A stretch of DNA of 45,641 nt from Hyphomicrobiales bacterium. GTDB lineage: Bacteria > Pseudomonadota > Alphaproteobacteria > Rhizobiales > Devosiaceae. Below are positions 39,743 to 45,641 of the stretch, piece by piece (position 1 is the stretch's first letter; each line of letters starts with the position of its first letter). The stretch covers positions 1 to 45,641 of the forward strand of contig WFXU01000053.1 in assembly GCA_015490455.1 (NCBI GenBank). The letters are read 5' to 3'. The position numbers were made by a program, and so were the translations under genes. A model generated the notes under the pieces. That model did no database searches, was not told the DNA's origin, and saw only the letters and a list, made by a program, of their open reading frames with translations.

Positions 39743-42286
39743 ATGAAACTTGTCATCGTTGAAAGCCCGGCAAAAGCAAAAACAATAAAAAAATATCTGG
39801 GAAACGATTATGAAGTAATAGCCAGCTTTGGGCATATTCGTGATTTACCCTCTAAAGATGGCTCGGTTTTACCCGAAGAAGATTTTATTATGCACTGGGA
39901 AATGAATAGTGCGGCACGAAAAAGAGTTAGCCAAATTGCAAATACCTTAAAGCAGGCAGATGAATTAATTTTGGCAACAGACCCTGACCGCGAGGGAGAA
40001 GCGATAAGCTGGCATGTTCTTGATGTGCTAAATAAAAGGAAAGCGCTTAAAGATAAAAAAATCTCACGCGTTGTTTTTAACTCAATAACAAAAAAATCTG
40101 TGCTTGAGGCGATGAAAAATCCGCGCCAGATAGATAAAAAGCTGGTTGATGCTTATTTAGCACGGCGGGCGCTGGATTATTTGGTTGGTTTTACCCTTTC
40201 TCCGATTTTATGGCGCAAATTACCCGGCTCACGTTCGGCCGGGCGTGTGCAATCGGTGGCTTTGCGTTTGGTTTGCGATCGTGAGATGGAAATAGAAAAA
40301 TTTGTTCCGGTCCAATATTGGAATGTTGATACAATATTAAACCAGAATGGACGCTCCTTTAATGCTCGCCTTTATCTGGTTAATGGTAAAAAGGCTGATA
40401 AATTATTTGTCAAAAATGAGCAGCAGGCAGAAGAAATAAGGGAGGCGATCAGCGGAGGCGAATTTATTATTGAACAAATTGAAAAAAAGCCGATAAAGCG
40501 TAACCCCCCTCCCCCCTTTACCACCTCCTCTTTACAGCAGGAAGCCTCAAGCAAATTGGGTTTTTCTCCTAGTAAAACCATGCAAATCGCACAAAAACTA
40601 TATGAAGGTGTTAATATTGGCGGGGAAATAGTCGGGCTTATAACCTATATGCGAACCGATGCGCTAACTATTGACCCGGCAGCATTAGAGCAGACGCGTG
40701 AAGCCATAAAAAAGGAATTTGGTAGCGAATATTTACCAAAAAGTGCCAGAATTTTTCAAAGTAAAGCAAAAAATGCACAAGAAGCGCATGAGGCAATCCG
40801 CCCAACAAATCTTTTGCGCCATCCCGATCAATTAAGAAATATAGATGAGACACAATTAAAATTATATCGGCTTATTTGGAAGCGCACTATGGCTAGTCAA
40901 ATGCGCGAGGCAATAATTGATAGGACTAGCGCTAATATAAAATTAGTGAACAGCAGCAAAAATATCATATTACGCGCTGTTGGTTCAGTGGTTAGTTTTC
41001 CTGGTCATCTTGCGCTAATTGGCGTAAATGAAGGTTTAGATGAAAAAGAGCGAGAAAAACAACTACCACCCCTTAAAAAGGGAGATAGGCCTAAATTAGA
41101 AAAATGCACAATTGAGCAAAATTTTACCACCCCTCCCCCCCGCTATAGTGAGGCTGGCCTAATTAAAAAAATGGAGGAATTGGGTATTGGACGTCCATCA
41201 ACTTATGCTTCAACCATTTCGGTTTTGCGGGATAGAAATTATGTTCGTTTAGAAAAAAAATCTCTTATCCCCGAAGATAGAGGTAGATTGGTTACAGCAT
41301 TTTTAGAAAGTTTTTTCACTAAATATGTGGCCTTTGATTTTACTGCTGATTTAGAAAAACAATTAGATGATATTGCAGCCGGGCAATTAGAATATAAACG
41401 GCTTTTAAGTAAATTCTGGCAGGATTTTTCTTCTCATACTGAAGAAATTAAGGATTTACGTGTTAGCGAAGTGCTTGATGCCCTAAATGAAATTCTTGGC
41501 CCGCATTTTTTCCCGCAAAATAAAGATGGCAAAGATGTTCGCTCTTGCCCGGATTGTAATGGTGGTAAATTATCGCTTAAGGTTGGTAAATTTGGTGCCT
41601 TTATTGGTTGCTCAAACTATCCTAGCTGCAACTATACAGCTCAACTTTCTGCTGGCGTAAACGGGGTAAAACCAGATAATAATGTAGAAAACAACCAATT
41701 GGGGATAGATCCTGATAGTGGAGAAATAATTTGCAAAAAAACCGGTCGCTTTGGTCCCTATATTGAAAAAGGTAATGGTAAAGAAGCAAAACGCGTTTCT
41801 ATTCCTAAAAATTGGGATCCTGAACAAGTGGATCTGGAAAAAGCATTAAAATTGCTTTCTCTGCCGCGTGAAATTGGTAAACATCCCGATGATGGAAAAA
41901 TAATTTTAGCAGGTCTTGGTCGTTATGGCCCCTTTATTAATCATAATAATATTTATGTTAATTTGGGCGATATAGATGAAGTTTTTTCTATTGGGCTCAA
42001 TCGGGCTGTGGATTTATTAGCGCAAAAAGCTGCTAATAAAGGGGGGCGCAGTTCAACCATAATAAAAGAACTTGGAGAACATCCCAAGGGTGGCATTATA
42101 AACCTTTGCAATGGGCGCTATGGCCCCTATGTCAAATATGAAAAAATTAATGCTACCTTGCCAAAAACTATGAATATTGAAGAAGTGAGTTTAGAGCAGG
42201 CAATTAAGTTAATTGATGAAAAATCCGCTTCTAAAAGCACAAAAAAGAGAAAAGCACAAAAACAAAATAAGAGAAGCAGCAAGTAA
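39743..42286 (+). CDS. topA: DNA topoisomerase I
   Basis: TopA relaxes negative supercoils through a single-strand break. It has 847 residues. The N-terminal Toprim domain shows VESPAKAKTIKKYLG and ATDPDREGEAISWH, and catalytic Tyr302 lies in ITYMRTDA. One four-cysteine zinc finger (CPDCNGGKL to CSNYPSC) follows, then three C-terminal repeats of the GRFGPYI/GRYGPFI/GRYGPYV type and a lysine-rich tail (DEKSASKSTKKRKAQK). A GGAG ribosome-binding site precedes the ATG. It is followed by rnr after 7 nt. Confidence 0.97.
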   Translation: MKLVIVESPAKAKTIKKYLGNDYEVIASFGHIRDLPSKDGSVLPEEDFIMHWEMNSAARKRVSQIANTLKQADELILATDPDREGEAISWHVLDVLNKRKALKDKKISRVVFNSITKKSVLEAMKNPRQIDKKLVDAYLARRALDYLVGFTLSPILWRKLPGSRSAGRVQSVALRLVCDREMEIEKFVPVQYWNVDTILNQNGRSFNARLYLVNGKKADKLFVKNEQQAEEIREAISGGEFIIEQIEKKPIKRNPPPPFTTSSLQQEASSKLGFSPSKTMQIAQKLYEGVNIGGEIVGLITYMRTDALTIDPAALEQTREAIKKEFGSEYLPKSARIFQSKAKNAQEAHEAIRPTNLLRHPDQLRNIDETQLKLYRLIWKRTMASQMREAIIDRTSANIKLVNSSKNIILRAVGSVVSFPGHLALIGVNEGLDEKEREKQLPPLKKGDRPKLEKCTIEQNFTTPPPRYSEAGLIKKMEELGIGRPSTYASTISVLRDRNYVRLEKKSLIPEDRGRLVTAFLESFFTKYVAFDFTADLEKQLDDIAAGQLEYKRLLSKFWQDFSSHTEEIKDLRVSEVLDALNEILGPHFFPQNKDGKDVRSCPDCNGGKLSLKVGKFGAFIGCSNYPSCNYTAQLSAGVNGVKPDNNVENNQLGIDPDSGEIICKKTGRFGPYIEKGNGKEAKRVSIPKNWDPEQVDLEKALKLLSLPREIGKHPDDGKIILAGLGRYGPFINHNNIYVNLGDIDEVFSIGLNRAVDLLAQKAANKGGRSSTIIKELGEHPKGGIINLCNGRYGPYVKYEKINATLPKTMNIEEVSLEQAIKLIDEKSASKSTKKRKAQKQNKRSSK

Positions 42287-42293
42287 AGTTAGA

Positions 42294-44540
42294 ATGGCAA
42301 AAAATTTAGCAAAAGAGAATAGTTCTCTTCCAACAAAAGAACAGATCTTGGCAGTTTTAGAAAGCGATAAATCCATTGAAGGAAAACGCGATTTAATGCG
42401 CGCATTTAATATTAAGGGAAAAATGCGTTTTCCATTTAAGCAATTATTGCGTGAGATGAGGAAAGAGGGATTGCTAAAAAACTCACTAAGTAAAAATAAA
42501 AACTATCTTCCCTCAATAACCGTTCTAACAATTCCCATTGATGCTGATCCGGAAAATATGCTTGCTTTTCCCCTTAACTGGAATGAGGAATTATCCGCGC
42601 GCCCAGAAATTATAATCAAAAACCCTTTATCTTCACGTCATTCTTCACCCGCCCCTGCCCCGGGCGATAATATTTTGGCCAAGATAAGCTATGACACAGA
42701 AAATAACCAATATATTGCTAAAGTGATGAAAATTTTGCCCAAAATAAAGGGCAAACAAATTGGCATTGTGCGCATAAGAAATGGGCAAAGTTTTTTATCG
42801 CCAATAATGCGTAAGCAAAGGGAAATAGAAATTATTAATAATTTAGAGGCAAGGGATGGCGACCTTGTCGAGGTTGAACTGACTGGTAAGGTAGGTTTAA
42901 GGGAAAAAAGGGCAAAAATTAGTAAAATTATTGGTAATCCGCGCTCTGAAGGCGCTATTTCTTTAATCGCAATTTATAATCACGAAATTCCGCATATTTT
43001 TCCCGATTCGGTTATAAAAGAAGCAGAAAAATTAACATCTCAAACTATGGATAATAGAGAAGATTGGCGTGATATTCCCTTTGTTACAATAGATCCTAAA
43101 GACGCAAAAGATCATGATGATGCAGTTTTCGCAAAAATAGATGAGAGTGAAGAAAATAAAGGCGGCTATATTATATATGTCGCAATTGCCGATGTTGCAT
43201 TTTATGTTAAATCAGGTTCGTCAATTGATAAAGAGGCTTATTTACGCGGCAATTCTGTTTATTTTCCAGATAGGGTAGTGCCAATGCTGCCCGAAAAAAT
43301 ATCTAATAATTTATGTTCCTTAGTTGAAAATGAGCAAAGAGCCGCAATTGGCTTAAAAATAATTATAAATAAATATGGACAGAAAATATCTCATTCATTT
43401 CATCGCGTAATAATAAGGTCGGTTGCAAAACTTTCTTATCAGCAAGCGCAAAATGCAATTGATGGTTCATTTAGTGGGTTAGATAAAAATATTATCAATA
43501 ATATATTAAAACCATTATGGCGTGCCTATAATTTATTATTGTTGGAGAAGAAAAAACGCTCTCCGCTTGAATTGGATTTGCCGGAAAGAAAAATTGAACT
43601 GGATAAAAATGGTTTGGTCAGACGTGTTTTTGTTCCTCCTCGTCTTGAAGCGCATAAATTAATTGAAGAAATTATGATAAGTGCTAATGTTTGCGCGGCA
43701 CAAACTCTTGAAGAACAAAAAAGCACCCTACTCTATCGCGTGCATGATAGGCCGGGTGAAGAAAAATTAGTTGCTTTACGCGAATTTTTATCATCACTTA
43801 AACTGCCCTTCTTAAAGAGCGAGGCCATTAGGGTTGAACATTTTAATCAAACACTAAAAAAGGCTAAGCAAAGCGATATTAGCGAGCAAGTTAGTGAAAT
43901 GGTTTTACGCTCACAATCTCAAGCCGAATATTCTCCGATAAATATTGGTCATTTTGGTCTTAATCTGGCAAAATATGCGCATTTCACCTCCCCCATAAGG
44001 CGCTATTCTGATTTAATAATTCATCGCCTGTTAATTAGCGCGCTTAAGTTGGGAAAAGACGGAATAAGCAAGTTGGATATAGAAAGAATGGCGCAGATTG
44101 GCCAGCATCTCTCCTTCACTGAAAGGCGCGCTATGGCAGCAGAGCGCGAAACTAATGATAGATTAATCGCTATTTTTATGTCTGATAAAATTAATGCCAC
44201 ATTTAAGGGAAGAATTTCTGGCGTCACTAATGCCGGCCTTTTTGTGCGACTTAATGAGACTGGGGCTGATGGTTTTGTCAGAGCTTCTACTATTGGTGAT
44301 GATTATTATCATTATATTGAGGAAGAACAATCTCTGATTGGTGAAAAAAGCGGGGAACGCTTTAGGCTTGGCGATGAAATTATTGTAAGGCTAGTTGAAG
44401 TTTCTGAATTGCAAGGCGATATGCGTTTTGAAATTATTTCTAAAGGGGAAATAGTTAAACCGCTCAACAAAATATCCAAAAGAGCAAAATATAGCCATAA
44501 AAGGCGTTATAGCGGGAGAAAAAGAGGAAAAAGAAAATAA
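42294..44540 (+). CDS. rnr: Exoribonuclease R
   Basis: This processive 3'-5' exoribonuclease degrades structured RNA. It has about 748 residues from ATG at 42294, 7 nt after topA; an upstream ATG at 42213 would read through the topA end and is less likely. Domains are an N-terminal winged helix, cold-shock domains, the RNB domain with the catalytic aspartates in DPKDAKDHDDAVFA and the HFTSPIRRYSDL segment, then an S1 domain (FKGRISGVTNAGLFVRL) and a basic tail. Followed by a terminator-like hairpin before rpmG. Confidence 0.96.
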   Translation: MAKNLAKENSSLPTKEQILAVLESDKSIEGKRDLMRAFNIKGKMRFPFKQLLREMRKEGLLKNSLSKNKNYLPSITVLTIPIDADPENMLAFPLNWNEELSARPEIIIKNPLSSRHSSPAPAPGDNILAKISYDTENNQYIAKVMKILPKIKGKQIGIVRIRNGQSFLSPIMRKQREIEIINNLEARDGDLVEVELTGKVGLREKRAKISKIIGNPRSEGAISLIAIYNHEIPHIFPDSVIKEAEKLTSQTMDNREDWRDIPFVTIDPKDAKDHDDAVFAKIDESEENKGGYIIYVAIADVAFYVKSGSSIDKEAYLRGNSVYFPDRVVPMLPEKISNNLCSLVENEQRAAIGLKIIINKYGQKISHSFHRVIIRSVAKLSYQQAQNAIDGSFSGLDKNIINNILKPLWRAYNLLLLEKKKRSPLELDLPERKIELDKNGLVRRVFVPPRLEAHKLIEEIMISANVCAAQTLEEQKSTLLYRVHDRPGEEKLVALREFLSSLKLPFLKSEAIRVEHFNQTLKKAKQSDISEQVSEMVLRSQSQAEYSPINIGHFGLNLAKYAHFTSPIRRYSDLIIHRLLISALKLGKDGISKLDIERMAQIGQHLSFTERRAMAAERETNDRLIAIFMSDKINATFKGRISGVTNAGLFVRLNETGADGFVRASTIGDDYYHYIEEEQSLIGEKSGERFRLGDEIIVRLVEVSELQGDMRFEIISKGEIVKPLNKISKRAKYSHKRRYSGRKRGKRK

Positions 44541-44578
44541 TATTTGGGCAAGCGAATAATTTACGCTAATTCTACTAC

Positions 44579-44606
44579 TTGACATTTTATAAAAGAAGGC
44601 TAATTT
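44579..44606 (+). promoter_or_regulatory. Candidate promoter for rpmG
   Basis: TTGACA (44579-44584) and TAATTT (44601-44606) with a 16-nt spacer lie after rnr and upstream of the terminator hairpin at 44609-44640. Transcription from here would have to pass the hairpin to reach rpmG. The -35 is perfect and the -10 moderate. Confidence 0.4.
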
Positions 44607-44608
44607 GC

Positions 44609-44640
44609 GCGCAAAGTGGTCGCGCTTTCAGCGCTTTTTT
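44609..44640 (+). terminator. Intrinsic terminator/attenuator immediately before rpmG
   Basis: GCGCT (44622-44626) pairs with AGCGC (44630-44634) around a 3-nt loop, followed directly by six Ts (44635-44640). A longer alternative pairs GCGCAAAG (44609-44616) with CTTT (44625-44628) and GCGC (44631-44634). A 12-nt palindrome TTTGCGCGCAAA (44604-44615) overlaps and could compete. Only 13 nt separate the T-run from the rpmG ATG, so no promoter fits between them and rpmG must be read through this element. Confidence 0.65.
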
Positions 44641-44653
44641 GTTAGGATTCATA

Positions 44654-44821
44654 ATGGCAAAAGCAAGTTCTGTAAAAATTAAGTTGGTTTCAACTGCTGA
44701 TACTGGATTTTACTATGTAACCAAAAAAAATGCCCGCACTATGACCGAAAAAATGGTCAAAAGAAAGTATGATCCGGTTGCAAAAAAACATGTTGAATTT
44801 AAGGAAGCTAAAATTAAGTAA
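44654..44821 (+). CDS. rpmG: 50S ribosomal protein L33
   Basis: This 55-residue basic large-subunit ribosomal protein starts [19 protein letters not shown] and contains [15 protein letters not shown], both characteristic of L33. It has no zinc-binding cysteines, so it is the zinc-independent form. ATG at 44654 has AGGA 8 nt upstream; an in-frame reading from 44579 runs through the terminator hairpin and is not real. Gene order rnr-rpmG matches Rhizobiales. Confidence 0.96.
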   Translation: MAKASSVKIKLVSTADTGFYYVTKKNARTMTEKMVKRKYDPVAKKHVEFKEAKIK

Positions 44822-44856
44822 GTTTTGGCGTTTCATATGCAATCTTCCTAATAATA

Positions 44857-45050
44857 GCCCTCTTCTGTGGCCAAATTTGGCGTAACTATTGGGAAAAAGC
44901 GCTGGGTATCAGGTAAAATGACGGCATAAAGGCCGGAGCGAAATAGCATAGAAGAGGCTAAATGCATAAATTTCGAACCGGCCCACCCTACAGAAACCAG
45001 GAGTTGCGGCGGACCTGAAGACTATAGGGTATATTTATCCCTAAGGCTCT
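44857..45050 (+). ncRNA. Candidate structured, pseudoknotted RNA of unknown family
   Basis: The gap between rpmG and the convergent oxidoreductase gene holds nested complementary segments: TCAGGT (44909-44914) with ACCTGA (45013-45018); GGCCGG (44931-44936) with CCGGCC (44978-44983); CGAAAT (44939-44944) with ATTTCG (44970-44975); GCAT (44946-44949) with ATGC (44962-44965). The apical loop AGAAGAGG (44950-44957) is exactly complementary to CCTCTTCT (44859-44866), giving a possible pseudoknot. A separate small hairpin GCCAAATTTGGC sits at 44870-44881. A TTGGCG/TAATAA promoter-like pair lies just upstream (44825-44855). Strand and ends are uncertain. It lacks tmRNA, SRP and cobalamin-riboswitch signatures; a divergent 6S-like RNA is possible but unproven. 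Confidence 0.35.
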
Positions 45051-45252
45051 GGGGTCAAATAACTCTATATCTAATAAGCAAATAATTTTATTTTGAAGCA
45101 AGATGATTTTTTATTTATCTTTAATCGTTAATCTTAACGGCTAATCATTTTTATTAAGATTTTGCTTCACTGGATGCGATAATGCCTATTGTGCATATTG
45201 TGGTTGTCGTGCGCACTGGATTGTTGTGCAAATTTAGGGGATTAGAATAATT
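45051..45252. other. AT-rich gene-free stretch
   Basis: No gene is seen. There is a small symmetric hairpin CGTTAATCTTAACG (45126-45139) that could be a weak terminator, and a 22-codon open frame from ATG at about 45183 without support. The region probably holds the 3' ends of transcripts from both sides. Confidence 0.3.
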
Positions 45253-45641
45253 CTATTCTTCATATTTCCTTATCCAAACGGCACAATCATGAAAAGCGGC
45301 GCCGCCAAATGGTGGAATGGGAACAGAACTAGTTAACATATTTATTCCCTTATTTTTCTTATGCGCCCTATTGGGGTGAAGACTTTCAGCGATTAAAACG
45401 CCTCTTTGCAGCCCGGCAAAAATTTTTGCCTCTAATATTACCTCTCCACGCCTATTCCCAATTAGCACTAAATCATTATCACAAATATTGAGTTTCCTTG
45501 CATCTTCTGGATGGATAAGAAGGCTGGGTTCTCCTTCGCGTTTTTGGCTGGTTGGTGTCTCTGTAAAGCTGCTATTTAAGTAAGATCGGGCAGGAGAAGT
45601 TGCTAAACGAAATGGATGTTCATTATCGGCTAGTTCATTTA
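45253..45641 (-). CDS. Molybdopterin oxidoreductase, C-terminal part (runs off the window)
   Basis: The last 128 codons of a reverse-strand gene are visible, and it continues beyond the window end. The sequence looks like the C-terminal molybdopterin-dinucleotide-binding domain of the DMSO-reductase superfamily: FRLATSPARSYLNSSF, LLIHPEDARKLNI, NDLVLIGNRRGEV, GVLIAESLHPN, then INMLTSSVPIPPFGGAAFHD. The domain binds the pyranopterin cofactor near the end of such proteins. The substrate (for example nitrate, formate or a sulfoxide) cannot be told from this part. It converges with rpmG. Confidence 0.85.
   Translation of the reverse strand, partial: NELADNEHPFRLATSPARSYLNSSFTETPTSQKREGEPSLLIHPEDARKLNICDNDLVLIGNRRGEVILEAKIFAGLQRGVLIAESLHPNRAHKKNKGINMLTSSVPIPPFGGAAFHDCAVWIRKYEE

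Noticed and set aside
42213..42293. rnr start at 42213 overlapping the topA tail
   Set aside because: The extension is a different-frame reading of the lysine-rich topA end; ATG 42294 after the topA stop fits better, though no strong ribosome-binding site decides it.
44988..45018. Cobalamin riboswitch (CCAGGAG resembles the B12 box)
   Set aside because: Only part of the box matches and the position between convergent genes has no downstream B12-related gene.
44857..45050. Two-piece alphaproteobacterial tmRNA
   Set aside because: No tag reading frame of the AND-type and no T-arm GGTTCRA with a matching acceptor stem was found.
45183..45251. A 22-codon open frame downstream of the structured region
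   Set aside because: It has no good ribosome-binding site and no recognisable product; chance is the simplest explanation.

Overview
The window comes from an AT-rich alphaproteobacterium, most likely of the order Hyphomicrobiales (Rhizobiales). Two gene orders support this: rnpB-rsmH-ftsL-ftsI-murE-murF-mraY-ftsW-murG-murC-murB-ddlB-ftsQ-ftsA-ftsZ-lpxC-bamD-recN-ligA, and pyrB-pyrC'-plsY-dprA-topA-rnr-rpmG. The low GC resembles reduced or host-associated members of the order such as Bartonella or Liberibacter, but no species can be named from the sequence. The core genes are full length with no visible frameshifts.

Region 1 (1-3033) is accessory DNA. It holds a two-gene GATC-type module: a DpnA-like (M2.DpnII-type) adenine methyltransferase followed after 9 nt by a MutH/Sau3AI-type endonuclease. 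Next comes a decayed, more GC-rich IS630-family transposase, then a gene-free stretch.

Region 2 (3034-8220) is a compact c-type cytochrome module. It encodes a membrane cytochrome b561 fused to a diheme cytochrome c (DHC) domain, an SHP-type (sphaeroides heme protein, DUF1924) monoheme cytochrome, and a separate DHC. The likely electron path is quinol to b561, to DHC, to the ligand-binding heme of SHP. A DctB/DctD-like sensor kinase and response regulator converge on it, and the regulator has degenerate sigma-54-contact and Walker B motifs.

Region 3 (8305-33324) holds phosphoglucomutase, RNase P RNA and the division and cell-wall (dcw) cluster. Two members expected from relatives are absent: mraZ (before rsmH) and murD (between mraY and ftsW). 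The region continues with lpxC, bamD, recN and ligA. Genes are tightly packed, often overlapping by 1-10 nt. ftsZ and lpxC have longer leaders with candidate regulatory sites.

Region 4 (33358-45641) holds a lone reverse-strand cobM, an AEC-family transporter, pyrB with a probably non-catalytic dihydroorotase partner, plsY, dprA, topA, rnr and rpmG. A strong terminator-like hairpin lies immediately before rpmG. Between rpmG and the convergent 3' end of a molybdopterin oxidoreductase is a 430-nt gap. It contains a nested stem set whose apical loop is complementary to an upstream segment, a candidate pseudoknotted small RNA that I cannot assign to a known family.
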